NCBI RefSeq assembly: GCF_009176725.1
Contig: NZ_AP020337.1
Location: 1,550,001 to 1,614,000, forward strand
Direction: 5' to 3'
Length of the DNA stretch: 64,000 bases
DNA from: Pseudomonas sp. KUIN-1
GTDB lineage: Bacteria; Pseudomonadota; Gammaproteobacteria; Pseudomonadales; Pseudomonadaceae
Below are positions 29,049-42,392 of this stretch, piece by piece. How positions within the stretch are numbered: position 1 is the stretch's first letter; every line of letters starts with the position of its first letter. The position numbers and the translations under genes are program-made. A model generated the notes under the pieces. That model searched no databases. It saw only the letters and a list, made by a program, of their open reading frames with translations, and was not told the origin of the DNA.

Positions 29049-30401
29049 ATGAGCGCTTTATACATGATTCTCGGCACCCTGATTGCTCTGGGTGTGCTGG
29101 TGACCTTCCACGAATTCGGCCACTTCTGGGTGGCGCGCCGCTGTGGCGTCAAGGTGCTGCGTTTCTCGGTAGGCTTCGGCACGCCTCTGCTGCGCTGGCA
29201 TGACCGGCAGGGCACCGAGTACGTCGTCGCTGCCATTCCTCTGGGCGGCTATGTGAAGATGCTCGACGAGCGCGAAGGCAATGTTCCGCCCGAACTCGCT
29301 GACCAGTCGTTCAACCGCAAGACAGTAGGGCAGCGCATCGCGATCGTGATTGCCGGCCCGACTGCCAATTTCATCCTGGCCATCGCATTTTTCTGGGTGC
29401 TGGCGATGATGGGCAGCGAGCAGGTGCGCCCCGTTATCGGCGCAGTCGAGTCCGGAAGCATCGCCCAGCAGGCTGGCCTGACGGCCGGACAGGAAATCGT
29501 TGCTGTCGATGGCGAGCCTACTTCGGGTTGGGCCGGGGTCAATCTGCAACTGGTCCGCCGTCTGGGTGAAAGCGGTACCATCGCGTTGAAAGTCAGGGAC
29601 CAGGGTTCTACGGTCGACACGTCTCGTCAGTTGGTACTGAGTGACTGGCTGAGAGGCGCAGAAGAGCCTGATCCGATCAAGTCGCTGGGTATTCGCCCGT
29701 GGCGTCCGGCGCTGTTGCCGGTGCTGGCGGAAATCGATCCGAAAGGTCCGGCGCAGAGCGCAGGGCTCAAAACGGGTGATCGTCTCGTTGCGATGGACGG
29801 TCAGCCGCTCGATGAGTGGCAACAGGTTGTCGATCGGGTGCGCGAGCGTCCCGAAGCGAAGATTTCGCTGCGCATCGAGCGCGACGGGGTGCAAATGGAC
29901 GTGCCGGTGACCCTCGCGGCCAAGGGCGAGGGCAAGGCTGCCGCGGGTTACCTGGGGGCTGGTGTGAAAGCTGTCGATTGGCCACCGGAAATGCTGCGCG
30001 AGGTCAGCTACGGGCCTTTCGCGGCGATGGCCGAGGGTGTGAAGCGCACCTGGAACATGAGTGTGCTGACCCTGGACTCGCTGAAGAAAATGTTGTTCGG
30101 CGAGCTCTCGGTAAAAAACTTGAGTGGACCGATAACCATTGCTAAAGTGGCGGGCGCTTCGGCCCAGTCGGGCATCGGAGATTTTCTGAACTTCCTCGCT
30201 TATCTGAGTATTAGCCTGGGTGTTCTGAATCTGCTGCCCATTCCCGTCCTGGACGGGGGGCATTTGCTGTTTTATCTGATCGAGTGGGCGCGTGGTCGTC
30301 CCCTTTCGGAAAAGGTTCAAGGTTGGGGGGCGCAGATCGGTATTAGTCTGGTAGTGGGCGTAATGTTGCTCGCGCTGGTCAACGATCTGGGCCGACTGTA
30401 A
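29049..30401 (+). CDS. rseP: Site-2 protease RseP
   Basis: RseP cuts the anti-sigma factor (MucA/RseA type) within the membrane to release the envelope-stress sigma factor, and it also clears signal peptides. The 450-residue protein has the HEFGH zinc motif in its first helix (near residue 21), two PDZ domains (about 105-190 and 215-300), and the third zinc ligand in VLDGGHLL near the C-terminus. Four transmembrane segments are visible. It lies directly before bamA, linking envelope stress to outer-membrane assembly. Confidence 0.96.
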   Translation: MSALYMILGTLIALGVLVTFHEFGHFWVARRCGVKVLRFSVGFGTPLLRWHDRQGTEYVVAAIPLGGYVKMLDEREGNVPPELADQSFNRKTVGQRIAIVIAGPTANFILAIAFFWVLAMMGSEQVRPVIGAVESGSIAQQAGLTAGQEIVAVDGEPTSGWAGVNLQLVRRLGESGTIALKVRDQGSTVDTSRQLVLSDWLRGAEEPDPIKSLGIRPWRPALLPVLAEIDPKGPAQSAGLKTGDRLVAMDGQPLDEWQQVVDRVRERPEAKISLRIERDGVQMDVPVTLAAKGEGKAAAGYLGAGVKAVDWPPEMLREVSYGPFAAMAEGVKRTWNMSVLTLDSLKKMLFGELSVKNLSGPITIAKVAGASAQSGIGDFLNFLAYLSISLGVLNLLPIPVLDGGHLLFYLIEWARGRPLSEKVQGWGAQIGISLVVGVMLLALVNDLGRL

Positions 30402-30421
30402 AGCGTTGCCGAGTTGCGAAT

Positions 30422-30447
30422 CTGCCGCATTTTGCGGCAGTTTGTTT
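30422..30447 (+). terminator. Hairpin with U-tract between rseP and bamA
   Basis: CTGCCGCA pairs with TGCGGCAG (8 bp, 3-base loop), and TTTGTTT follows at once. It looks like an intrinsic terminator or attenuator placed 29 bases before the bamA start, so bamA level may depend on read-through or on a promoter close by. Confidence 0.75.
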
Positions 30448-30475
30448 ATTGCCAGTTGGAATAAGAAAGGACTTC

Positions 30476-32851
30476 ATGAAACGTCTGCTGCTAACTGCGG
30501 TTCTTTCCGCACTGATGATCGCTGAAGTTCACGCCGAGTCCTTCACCATCTCCGATATCCGTGTCAACGGCCTGCAGCGGGTTTCCGCCGGCAGTGTCTT
30601 TGGCGCACTGCCGCTGAACGTAGGCGAGCAGGCGGACGATGGTCGTTTGGTCGATGCTACCCGTTCGCTGTTTAAAACCGGTTTCTTTCAAGATATCCAG
30701 CTGGGTCGCGACGGCAACGTGCTCGTCATCAACGTCGTCGAGCGCCCTTCGGTTGCGAGTATCGAAATCGAGGGTAACAAGGCCATTTCCACCGAGGACC
30801 TGATGAAGGGGCTGAAACAGTCCGGTCTGGCCGAAGGTGAGATTTTCCAGCGTGCCACCCTCGAAGGCGTGCGTAACGAGCTGCAACGTCAATACGTTGC
30901 CCAGGGCCGTTACTCTGCCGAGGTTGACGCCGAGGTTGTTCCTCAGCCGCGCAACCGCGTAGGCCTGAAGATCAACATCAATGAAGGCACCGTAGCCTCC
31001 ATTCAGCACATCAACGTGGTGGGTAACAAGGTCTTCTCCGACGAAGACCTGACCGACCTGTTCGAGCTCAAGACCAGCAACTGGCTGTCGTTCTTCAAGA
31101 ATGACGACAAGTACGCCCGTGAAAAGCTGTCGGGTGACCTTGAGCGCCTGCGTTCGTACTACCTCGATCGCGGCTATATCAACATGGATATCGCCTCGAC
31201 CCAGGTGTCGATCACGCCCGACAAGAAGAACGTGTACATCACCGTCAACATCAATGAAGGCGAGAAGTACAGCGTCAAGTCGGTCAAGCTCAGCGGTGAC
31301 CTGAAGGTCCCTGAAGATCAGGTCAAATCCCTGTTGCTGGTGCAGCCGGGCCAGGTGTTCTCGCGCAAGGTCATGACCACGACGTCCGAACTGATCACCC
31401 GCCGTCTGGGTAACGAAGGCTATACCTTCGCCAACGTCAACGGCGTGCCGACACCGAACAACGAAGACCACACGGTCGATATCACCTTCGTCGTCGACCC
31501 GGGCAAGCGTGCCTACGTCAACCGTATCAACTACCGCGGCAACACCAAGTCGGAAGACGAAGTGCTGCGTCGCGAAATGCGCCAGATGGAAGGCGGCTGG
31601 GCATCGACCTACCTGATCGACCAGTCGAAAACCCGTCTGGACCGTCTGGGCTTCTTCAAGGAAGTCAACGTCGAAACGCCACCTGTTCCTGGCACCGACG
31701 ATCAGGTCGATGTGAACTACGCCGTTGAAGAGCAGGCGTCCGGTTCGATCACCGCCAGTGTCGGCTTTGCGCAAAGTGCCGGTCTGATCCTTGGTGGTTC
31801 GATCAGCCAGAACAACTTCCTGGGTACCGGTAACAAGGTCAGCATCGGCCTGACCCGCAGCGAATACCAGAGCCGTTACAACTTCAGCTACGTCGATCCG
31901 TACTACACGCCGGACGGTGTCAGCCTGGGTTACAGCGCGTTCTACCGCACCACCAACTACGATGACCTTGACGTTGATGTTGCAAGCTATGCGGTTGACA
32001 GCCTGGGTGCCGGTATCAACCTTGGCTACCCGATCAGCGAGACCTCGCGCCTGACCTACGGTCTGACCGTGCAGCAGGACGAGATCAAGACCGGCAAGTA
32101 CACCGTTGACGAGATTTTCGACTTCGTCGAGAAGGAAGGCGACAAGTACCTGAACTTCAAGGGCTCGGTTGGCTGGTCTGAATCGACTCTGAACAAGGGT
32201 GTTCTGGCGACCCGTGGTCACTCGCAAAGCCTGGTGTTCGAATCCACCTTGCCGGGTAGCGACCTGTCGTTCTTCAAGCTGGATTACCGTGCCCAGTACT
32301 TCCACCCGATCACTGATAACTACACTCTGCGCCTGCACACCGAGCTGGGTTATGGCGACGGCTATGGTTCGACCTCGGGTCTGCCGTTCTACGAGAACTA
32401 CTACGCCGGTGGCTTCAACTCGGTACGTGGCTTCAAGGACAGCACCCTTGGTCCGCGCAGTACGCCAAGTAATGGCTCCAAGCCGGGCACATTGGCGGAC
32501 CCGGATCAGGATCCACTGCCGTTCGGCGGTAACGCTCTGGTTCAGGGTGGCGTAGAAGTCATGTTCCCGCTGCCATTCGTCAAGGATCAGCGCTCCTTGC
32601 GGACGTCTGTTTTCTGGGACGTGGGTAATGTCTTCGATACCAAGTGCGACTCGACCAGAACAAGCGCGTCAGGCAAGAAAGTCGAATGCAACGACATCGA
32701 CCTTTCCGGCATGGCCAGCTCGGTGGGTATCGGCGTCACCTGGATCACTGCGCTCGGTCCTTTGAGCTTTGCTCTGGCGATGCCGATCAAGAAGCCGGAT
32801 GACGAAGCAGAAACTCAGGTCTTCCAATTCTCCCTGGGTCAGACCTTCTAA
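30476..32851 (+). CDS. bamA: Outer-membrane assembly factor BamA
   Basis: BamA is the Omp85 core of the BAM complex that folds and inserts outer-membrane barrels. The 791-residue protein has a signal peptide (1 to about 20, ending VHA-E) and five POTRA domains (about 22-420). The 16-strand barrel carries the VRGF lid-lock motif near residue 650 and a terminal phenylalanine (GQTF). AAGAAAGG precedes the ATG at 30476; the in-frame start at 30449 would disrupt the signal peptide. skp follows in the same direction. Confidence 0.97.
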   Translation: MKRLLLTAVLSALMIAEVHAESFTISDIRVNGLQRVSAGSVFGALPLNVGEQADDGRLVDATRSLFKTGFFQDIQLGRDGNVLVINVVERPSVASIEIEGNKAISTEDLMKGLKQSGLAEGEIFQRATLEGVRNELQRQYVAQGRYSAEVDAEVVPQPRNRVGLKININEGTVASIQHINVVGNKVFSDEDLTDLFELKTSNWLSFFKNDDKYAREKLSGDLERLRSYYLDRGYINMDIASTQVSITPDKKNVYITVNINEGEKYSVKSVKLSGDLKVPEDQVKSLLLVQPGQVFSRKVMTTTSELITRRLGNEGYTFANVNGVPTPNNEDHTVDITFVVDPGKRAYVNRINYRGNTKSEDEVLRREMRQMEGGWASTYLIDQSKTRLDRLGFFKEVNVETPPVPGTDDQVDVNYAVEEQASGSITASVGFAQSAGLILGGSISQNNFLGTGNKVSIGLTRSEYQSRYNFSYVDPYYTPDGVSLGYSAFYRTTNYDDLDVDVASYAVDSLGAGINLGYPISETSRLTYGLTVQQDEIKTGKYTVDEIFDFVEKEGDKYLNFKGSVGWSESTLNKGVLATRGHSQSLVFESTLPGSDLSFFKLDYRAQYFHPITDNYTLRLHTELGYGDGYGSTSGLPFYENYYAGGFNSVRGFKDSTLGPRSTPSNGSKPGTLADPDQDPLPFGGNALVQGGVEVMFPLPFVKDQRSLRTSVFWDVGNVFDTKCDSTRTSASGKKVECNDIDLSGMASSVGIGVTWITALGPLSFALAMPIKKPDDEAETQVFQFSLGQTF

Positions 32852-32896
32852 GCGTCTGGTCTTTGATAACGCAACGAATTTTGTAGGAGTTGTATT

Positions 32897-33400
32897 GTGC
32901 GTAAGTTGACTCAACTGGTAATGCTGGCCACCGTACTGGTCGCCAGCCCTGCATTTGCCGACATGAAAATTGCGGTACTGAACTATCAGATGGCCCTGCT
33001 GGAATCGGACGCTGCCAAGCGTTACGCAGTGGACGCCGAGAAGAAGTTCGGCCCGCAACTGACCAAGCTGAAAAGCCTGGAAAGCAGCGCCAAGGGTATT
33101 CAGGATCGTCTGGTCAGCGGTGGCGACAAGATGGCTCAGCCTGAGCGCGAGCGTCTGGAGCTTGAGTTCAAGCAAAAGGCCCGTGATTTCCAGTTCCAGT
33201 CCAAGGAACTGAACGAAGCCAAGGCCGTTGCTGACCGCGAAATGCTCAAGCAGTTGAAGCCGAAGCTGGATCAGGCTGTAGAAGAAGTCATCAAGAAAGG
33301 TGGTTTCGACCTGGTCTTCGAGCGCGGTGCGGTGATCGACGTCAAGCCACAGTATGACGTGACTCGCCAGGTCATCGAGCGCATGAACCAGCTGAAGTAA
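32897..33400 (+). CDS. skp: Periplasmic chaperone Skp (OmpH family)
   Basis: Skp is a trimeric periplasmic holdase that delivers unfolded outer-membrane proteins to BamA. The 167-residue protein begins with a GTG and has a signal peptide ending SPAFA-D (about residue 22). A short beta segment ([15 protein letters not shown]) and a long charged coiled-coil arm from about 45 to 130 follow. AGGAG lies 7 bases before the start. Its place between bamA and lpxD is the usual one. Confidence 0.94.
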   Translation: MRKLTQLVMLATVLVASPAFADMKIAVLNYQMALLESDAAKRYAVDAEKKFGPQLTKLKSLESSAKGIQDRLVSGGDKMAQPERERLELEFKQKARDFQFQSKELNEAKAVADREMLKQLKPKLDQAVEEVIKKGGFDLVFERGAVIDVKPQYDVTRQVIERMNQLK

Positions 33401-33402
33401 CC

Positions 33403-34458
33403 ATGAGCATAACCATCAAGCTCGGCCAGTTGGCCGAGTTCCTTGGTGCCACGTTACGTGGCGACAAGGATATCGAAATCACCGGGCTGGCCACTTTGCA
33501 AGAGGCCGGCCCTGGTCAAGTCAGTTTCCTGGCAAATCCCAAGTACCGTAAATTGCTGGTCGATACCCAGGCCACTGCCGTGCTGCTCAAACCTGCAGAC
33601 GCCGACGGTTACGCCGGTAATGCGCTGGTGGTTCCTGATACTTATCTGGCCTACGCACGCATTTCGCATTTTTTCGATCCCAAGCCTAAAAGTAGCGCAG
33701 GCGTTCATCCGACGGCAGTGATTGCCGCAGATGCACTGATTGATCCTGCTGCCAGCATTGGCGCTTTTGCTGTGATCGAGAGCGGTGTGCGCATTGCAGC
33801 AGGTGTCACCATCGGTGCTCACTGCTTCATCGGCGCTCGCTGCGAGATCGGTGAAGGCGGCTGGCTGGCCCCGCGGGTAACGCTTTACCACGATGTGCGC
33901 ATTGGCAAGCGCGTGGTCATCCAGTCGGGTGCTGTGCTGGGTGGCGAAGGCTTTGGCTTTGCCCAGGATAAAGGTATCTACCACAAGGTTGCACAGATCG
34001 GTGGCGTCACCCTCGGTGATGACGTCGAGGTTGGCGTCAATACGGCGATCGATCGCGGTGCACTGGCTGACACGCGCATCGGCAATGGCGTGAAACTGGA
34101 TAACCAGATTCAGATTGCTCACAACGTTCAGATTGGCGACCACACGGCGATGGCTGCGTGTGTCGGCATTTCCGGAAGCACCAAAATCGGCAAGCATTGC
34201 ATGCTGGCTGGAGGTGTCGGTCTGGTGGGGCATATCGAGATTTGCGATGGCGTTTTCATCACCGGCATGACGATGGTGACGCATTCCATCACCGAGCCGG
34301 GTTCGTACTCGTCCGGTACGGCCATGCAGCCGGCCGCCGAGTGGCGCAAGAGTGCAGCTCGTCTGCGCAAGATCGATGATATGGCGCGACGTCTGCAAAA
34401 GCTTGAAAAGGCCATAGAGACGGTGACCTGCGCTGATAATCGCTCATCTGATGGCTGA
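33403..34458 (+). CDS. lpxD: UDP-3-O-acylglucosamine N-acyltransferase LpxD
   Basis: LpxD adds the second, N-linked hydroxyacyl chain to the lipid A precursor, using hydroxyacyl-ACP. The 351-residue protein has the N-terminal uridine-binding domain (about 1-100, with [13 protein letters not shown]). A long left-handed beta-helix of hexapeptide repeats follows, and the catalytic histidine lies in the [13 protein letters not shown] region near residue 240. The start is 2 bases after the skp stop. Confidence 0.96.
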   Translation: MSITIKLGQLAEFLGATLRGDKDIEITGLATLQEAGPGQVSFLANPKYRKLLVDTQATAVLLKPADADGYAGNALVVPDTYLAYARISHFFDPKPKSSAGVHPTAVIAADALIDPAASIGAFAVIESGVRIAAGVTIGAHCFIGARCEIGEGGWLAPRVTLYHDVRIGKRVVIQSGAVLGGEGFGFAQDKGIYHKVAQIGGVTLGDDVEVGVNTAIDRGALADTRIGNGVKLDNQIQIAHNVQIGDHTAMAACVGISGSTKIGKHCMLAGGVGLVGHIEICDGVFITGMTMVTHSITEPGSYSSGTAMQPAAEWRKSAARLRKIDDMARRLQKLEKAIETVTCADNRSSDG

Positions 34459-34567
34459 TACCTTTTTAATATCAAGCGTGCTCAGTCGATAAACTGCCTC
34501 CTTGATGTAGAGGGGTGCTGCGCAGTCGCGACGCACTCCTAATCTTTACTACAGGCTTCCCCTCGAA

Positions 34568-35008
34568 ATGATGGACATCAAAGAAATTCGCGAATACCTG
34601 CCTCATCGTTACCCGTTCCTGCTGGTGGATCGCGTGACCGAGCTGGATATCGAGAACAAGAACATTCGCGCCTACAAGAATGTCAGCGTCAATGAGCCTT
34701 TTTTCAACGGTCACTTCCCTGAGCATCCCATCATGCCGGGCGTGCTGATCATCGAAGCGATGGCACAGGCTGCCGGTATCCTCGCGTTCAAGATGCTCGA
34801 TTCCAAGCCGTCGGACGGTACGCTCTATTATTTCGTCGGTTCGGACAAACTGCGTTTCCGTCAGCCGGTTCTGCCGGGCGACCAACTGGTTCTCGAGGCG
34901 AAATTCCTGAGCAGCAAGCGTCAGATCTGGAAGTTCGAATGCAAGGCTACCGTTGATGGCAAGGCAGTCTGCTCTGCCGAAATCATTTGTGCGGAACGCA
35001 AACTATGA
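34568..35008 (+). CDS. fabZ: 3-hydroxyacyl-ACP dehydratase FabZ
   Basis: FabZ dehydrates 3-hydroxyacyl-ACP in fatty-acid elongation and competes with LpxA for the same substrate. The 146-residue hot-dog-fold protein has the [13 protein letters not shown] start, the catalytic histidine in [12 protein letters not shown] and the glutamate in EAMAQAAG. Two adjacent ATGs (34568, 34571) make the first residue uncertain. It ends as ATGA with the lpxA start. Confidence 0.97.
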   Translation: MMDIKEIREYLPHRYPFLLVDRVTELDIENKNIRAYKNVSVNEPFFNGHFPEHPIMPGVLIIEAMAQAAGILAFKMLDSKPSDGTLYYFVGSDKLRFRQPVLPGDQLVLEAKFLSSKRQIWKFECKATVDGKAVCSAEIICAERKL

Positions 35009-35781
35009 GTTTGATTGACCCTCGCGCAATCATCGATCCGACGGCCGTTCTGGCCGACAATGTTGAGGTCGGCCCCTGGTCGATCATCGGACCCGGTGTG
35101 GAAATTGGCGAGGGTACAGTCGTCGGTCCTCACGTTGTCCTCAAGGGGCCAACCAGAATCGGCAAGCACAACCGCATCTACCAGTTTTCATCGGTGGGTG
35201 AGGACACGCCTGATCTGAAATACAAGGGCGAGGAAACCCGCCTTGTCATCGGCGATCACAATGTGATCCGCGAAGGCGTGACCATTCACCGCGGGACCGT
35301 TCAGGACCGTGCCGAAACCACGCTGGGCGATCACAACCTGATCATGGCCTATGCCCATATCGGGCATGACAGCGTGATCGGCAACCACGTGATTCTGGTC
35401 AACAATACTGCCCTGGCAGGCCACGTTCACGTGGATGACTGGGCGATCCTGTCCGGCTTTACCCTGGTCCATCAGTTCTGCCACATCGGTGCGCACAGCT
35501 TCTCCGGCATGGGCACTGCGATCGGCAAGGATGTACCGGCGTTCGTCACGGTCTTTGGCAACCCGGCCGAGGCGCGCAGCATGAACTTCGAGGGCATGCG
35601 CCGCCGCGGCTTCTCCGAAGAAGCCATTCATGCGCTGCGCAGAGCCTACAAGACAGTTTATCGCCAGGGGCTGACCATCGGTCAGGCGCTGGCCGATCTG
35701 GCAGAGCCTGCGGCGCAGTTTCCTGAAGTGGCCGTATTTCTTCAGTCCATTCAGACGTCGACCCGCGGCATCATTCGCTAA
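35005..35781 (+). CDS. lpxA: UDP-N-acetylglucosamine acyltransferase LpxA
   Basis: LpxA catalyses the first step of lipid A synthesis, moving a hydroxyacyl chain onto O3 of UDP-GlcNAc. The 258-residue trimeric beta-helix protein shows hexapeptide repeats from the start, the catalytic histidine in [11 protein letters not shown] near residue 121, and a helical C-terminus ([17 protein letters not shown]). The ATG overlaps the fabZ stop by four bases. Confidence 0.97.
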   Translation: MSLIDPRAIIDPTAVLADNVEVGPWSIIGPGVEIGEGTVVGPHVVLKGPTRIGKHNRIYQFSSVGEDTPDLKYKGEETRLVIGDHNVIREGVTIHRGTVQDRAETTLGDHNLIMAYAHIGHDSVIGNHVILVNNTALAGHVHVDDWAILSGFTLVHQFCHIGAHSFSGMGTAIGKDVPAFVTVFGNPAEARSMNFEGMRRRGFSEEAIHALRRAYKTVYRQGLTIGQALADLAEPAAQFPEVAVFLQSIQTSTRGIIR

Positions 35782-35783
35782 CC

Positions 35784-36926
35784 ATGACCAGTCCACTCTG
35801 TATCGCTCTGGTCGCGGGTGAAGCATCCGGCGATATCCTCGGATCCGGTCTGATGCGTGCCCTCAAGGTGCGCCATCCCGATATCCGCTTCATTGGTGTC
35901 GGCGGTCCGTTGATGGAAGCCGAAGGCATGCAGTCCTCCTTCCCGATGGAGCGCCTGTCGGTGATGGGGCTGGTTGAAGTGCTCGGGCGACTGCGCGAGC
36001 TGCTGGCCCGGCGCAAGCTGTTGGTCCAGACCCTGATCAATGAAAAGCCGGACGTCTTCATCGGCATTGACGCGCCTGACTTCACGCTCAATATCGAACT
36101 TCAGCTACGTCGCGCCGGGATCAAGACTGTGCACTACGTCAGCCCGTCGGTCTGGGCCTGGCGTCAGAAGCGTGTGCTAAAGATTCGTGAAGGCTGTGAC
36201 CTGATGCTGACCCTGTTGCCATTCGAAGCGCGTTTCTACGAAGAGCAGGGCGTACCGGTGCGTTTTGTCGGTCATCCGCTGGCAGACACAATTCCTCTGG
36301 AGTCCGATCGTGCAGGTGCTCGCGCAGGCCTGGGATTGGCGCAGGAGACGCCGGTTGTCGCGCTGATGCCGGGCAGCCGGGGCGGTGAAGTGGGGCGTCT
36401 GGGCGGGTTGTTTTTCGACACGGCCGAGCGGCTGCTTGCCCGGCGCCCAGAGCTGCGCTTCGTACTGCCCTGCGCCAGCCCGCAGCGACGGGCTCAGGTG
36501 GAGCAGTTGCTGCAGGGGCGTGATCTGCCCGTCACGCTGCTCGACGGCCAGTCGCATGTTGCTCTGGCCGCGTGCGATGCGGTACTGATCGCCTCCGGCA
36601 CCGCGACCCTGGAGGCGCTGCTTTACAAGCGCCCCATGGTAGTTGCCTATCGCCTGGCGCCGCTGACCTTCTGGATACTCAAGCGAATGGTCAAAAGCCC
36701 TTACGTGTCGCTGCCGAACCTGCTGGCCCAGCGTCTGCTGGTGCCTGAGCTGCTGCAGGACGACGCTACGCCAGAAGCCCTGGCGCGTACGCTGCTGCCA
36801 TTGATCGACGACGGTCGCGAGCAGACCGCCGGTTTTGATGCCATTCACCGGATCCTGCGTCGCGATGCGTCCAATCAGGCCGCCGATGCGGTATTGAGCC
36901 TGCTCGGACGGTCGCCTTCACTGTGA
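35784..36926 (+). CDS. lpxB: Lipid A disaccharide synthase LpxB
   Basis: LpxB joins lipid X to UDP-diacylglucosamine to form the beta-1,6 disaccharide at the inner-membrane surface. The 380-residue GT19 protein shows the [11 protein letters not shown] start, [19 protein letters not shown] and the [11 protein letters not shown] donor-binding loop. The start is 2 bases after lpxA, and the stop is just before rnhB. Confidence 0.97.
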   Translation: MTSPLCIALVAGEASGDILGSGLMRALKVRHPDIRFIGVGGPLMEAEGMQSSFPMERLSVMGLVEVLGRLRELLARRKLLVQTLINEKPDVFIGIDAPDFTLNIELQLRRAGIKTVHYVSPSVWAWRQKRVLKIREGCDLMLTLLPFEARFYEEQGVPVRFVGHPLADTIPLESDRAGARAGLGLAQETPVVALMPGSRGGEVGRLGGLFFDTAERLLARRPELRFVLPCASPQRRAQVEQLLQGRDLPVTLLDGQSHVALAACDAVLIASGTATLEALLYKRPMVVAYRLAPLTFWILKRMVKSPYVSLPNLLAQRLLVPELLQDDATPEALARTLLPLIDDGREQTAGFDAIHRILRRDASNQAADAVLSLLGRSPSL

Positions 36927-36934
36927 GGTCGCCC

Positions 36935-37591
36935 ATGATGCAAACAGGTCTGGATTTTACCCTCGTCGAGGACCTGGTGGCGGGTGTTGATGAAGTGGGT
37001 CGCGGCCCGCTGTGCGGTGCCGTGGTAACCGCCGCCGTCATTCTCGACCCGACCAGGCCCATTCTCGGTCTCAATGATTCGAAGAAACTGACCGAAGCCA
37101 GGCGCGAAAAGCTCTACGTCGAAATTCAGGAGAAAGCCCTGTGCTGGTTCATTGCCAGGGCTGAAGTCGAAGAGATCGACCAGCTGAATATCCTCCACGC
37201 CACGATGCTGGCCATGCAGCGCGCCGTTGAGGGGTTGAGTATCACGCCCAGACTGGCGCTTATCGACGGCAACCGCTGCCCGCAGTTGTCGGTGCCCTCG
37301 GCGCCGGTGGTAAAGGGTGACTCCAAGGTGCCTGCCATCGCTGCCGCCTCGATTCTTGCCAAGGTGAGTCGGGATCGGGAAATGGCAGCGTTCGAACTCA
37401 TCTATCCGGGTTATGGCATCGGTGGGCACAAGGGTTATCCTACCCCGGTGCATCTGGAAGCACTGGCCCGGCTCGGGCCGACGCCCATTCATCGGCGTTC
37501 CTTCGCTCCGGTGCGTGCAGCCCATGAAGCGCGCGCAACGATAATGATGGGTGGCTCGATTTCGCCTTCAGTCGGGTTGCTGCAGGACTGA
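36935..37591 (+). CDS. rnhB: Ribonuclease HII
   Basis: RNase HII removes ribonucleotides embedded in DNA and nicks RNA-DNA hybrids. The 218-residue protein has the acidic active site starting with [11 protein letters not shown], then the [13 protein letters not shown] segment and [21 protein letters not shown] at 36925-36928 sits 6 bases before the ATG at 36935. A GTG at 36923 that overlaps the lpxB stop is the alternative start. Confidence 0.94.
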   Translation: MMQTGLDFTLVEDLVAGVDEVGRGPLCGAVVTAAVILDPTRPILGLNDSKKLTEARREKLYVEIQEKALCWFIARAEVEEIDQLNILHATMLAMQRAVEGLSITPRLALIDGNRCPQLSVPSAPVVKGDSKVPAIAAASILAKVSRDREMAAFELIYPGYGIGGHKGYPTPVHLEALARLGPTPIHRRSFAPVRAAHEARATIMMGGSISPSVGLLQD

Positions 37592-37616
37592 CGTTTCACT
37601 CCGGGCCAGCTACAAT
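37588..37616 (+). promoter_or_regulatory. dnaE: Candidate dnaE promoter
   Basis: CTGACG (37588-37593) and TACAAT (37611-37616) have 17-base spacing and fit a sigma-70 promoter. The -35 overlaps the rnhB stop codon, and the dnaE start lies 44 bases beyond the -10. Confidence 0.5.
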
Positions 37617-37659
37617 CCTGCCCTTCGTTTTTTGTATTTTCGCGTTTTATAGGATCACC

Positions 37660-41181
<3,522 letters not shown>

Positions 41182-41309
41182 ACGCCGCAGGCTCGACTTG
41201 CGCTCAACCCTGAATTTTAATTTCGACCTGAACGCGCCGGTTCCGAACAGGAACGGCGCAGACGGATCAACCGGCCGGCCTCTTGGCCGTCGACCCAAGA
41301 CGGATGCCT

Positions 41310-42257
41310 ATGAACCCGAATTTTCTTGATTTCGAACAGCCTATCGCTGACTTGCAGGCCAAAATCGAAGAACTGCGCTTGGTGGGTAACGACAACTCGC
41401 TGAACATCGGCGACGAGATCTCCCGGCTGCAAGACAAGAGCAAGACGCTCACCGAAAGCATCTTCGGCAACCTGACCAGCTGGCAGATCGCGCGCATGGC
41501 GCGCCATCCGCGTCGTCCCTACACGCTGGACTACATCGAAAACATCTTTACCGAGTTCGATGAGCTGCACGGTGATCGTCATTTCTCCGATGATGCGGCG
41601 ATCGTCGGCGGTATTGCCCGTCTGGACAACCAGCCAGTCATGGTCATCGGTCATCAGAAAGGTCGTGAAGTGCGCGAGAAGGTTCGTCGCAACTTCGGTA
41701 TGCCGCGCCCCGAAGGCTATCGCAAGGCCTGCCGCCTGATGGAAATGGCCGAGCGCTTCAAGATGCCGATCCTGACCTTTATCGACACACCGGGCGCCTA
41801 TCCGGGTATCGACGCGGAAGAGCGCAACCAGAGCGAGGCCATTGCCTGGAACCTGCGCGTGATGGCCCGTCTCAAGACGCCGATCATCGCTACCGTCATC
41901 GGTGAAGGCGGTTCCGGTGGTGCGCTGGCAATTGGTGTCTGTGACCAGTTGAACATGCTGCAGTATTCGACCTACGCGGTGATCTCTCCGGAAGGCTGCG
42001 CATCGATTCTGTGGAAGACCGCCGAGAAGGCCCCGGATGCTGCCGAAGCCATGGGCATCACCGCTGATCGCCTGAAAGGCCTGGGTATCGTCGACAAGGT
42101 CATCGCCGAACCACTGGGTGGCGCGCATCGTGACCCGGTAGCCGCCGCTGCCTTGATTCGTGAAGAGCTGAGCAGTCAGCTGGCGATGCTCAAGGAGTTC
42201 GATAATGACGAGCTGCTTGCCCGCCGTTATGACCGCTTGATGAGCTACGGTCTGTAA
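41310..42257 (+). CDS. accA: Acetyl-CoA carboxylase carboxyltransferase alpha subunit
   Basis: AccA with AccD transfers the carboxyl group from biotin to acetyl-CoA, starting fatty-acid synthesis. The 315-residue crotonase-fold protein starts [15 protein letters not shown] and shows the [25 protein letters not shown] and [12 protein letters not shown] segments. ATGs at 41304 and 41310 are both possible; 41310 matches the usual start. No accD is present in the window. Confidence 0.97.
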   Translation: MNPNFLDFEQPIADLQAKIEELRLVGNDNSLNIGDEISRLQDKSKTLTESIFGNLTSWQIARMARHPRRPYTLDYIENIFTEFDELHGDRHFSDDAAIVGGIARLDNQPVMVIGHQKGREVREKVRRNFGMPRPEGYRKACRLMEMAERFKMPILTFIDTPGAYPGIDAEERNQSEAIAWNLRVMARLKTPIIATVIGEGGSGGALAIGVCDQLNMLQYSTYAVISPEGCASILWKTAEKAPDAAEAMGITADRLKGLGIVDKVIAEPLGGAHRDPVAAAALIREELSSQLAMLKEFDNDELLARRYDRLMSYGL

Positions 42258-42308
42258 GCTGCGTCGCCCCGATTGTTTCCACGTCTTGCGGGCTTCTGCC
42301 CGAAGGGC

Positions 42309-42374
42309 GTGGGAGCGAACCTGTTCGCGAAAGGGCGGGTTCGAGCACTGAAGCCGTTAGTGTGCGAACCCGCC
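42309..42374 (+). repeat. REP-like hairpin pair between accA and tilS
   Basis: First, GTGGGAGCGAAC-CT-GTTCGCGAA (42309-42330) contains a GCGAAC/GTTCGC stem like the dispersed REP palindromes of fluorescent and plant-associated Pseudomonas. Second, GGCGGGTTCG (42334-42343) pairs with CGAACCCGCC (42365-42374), a perfect 10-bp stem with a 21-base loop. Together they could terminate or stabilise accA mRNA. Confidence 0.7.
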
Positions 42375-42392
42375 AGGCCGGTGAAAACACCC

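Noticed and set aside
30491..32338. 615-codon minus-strand frame inside bamA
   Set aside because: Antisense shadow of BamA; no start site, no domain, and BamA is unmistakable on the other strand.
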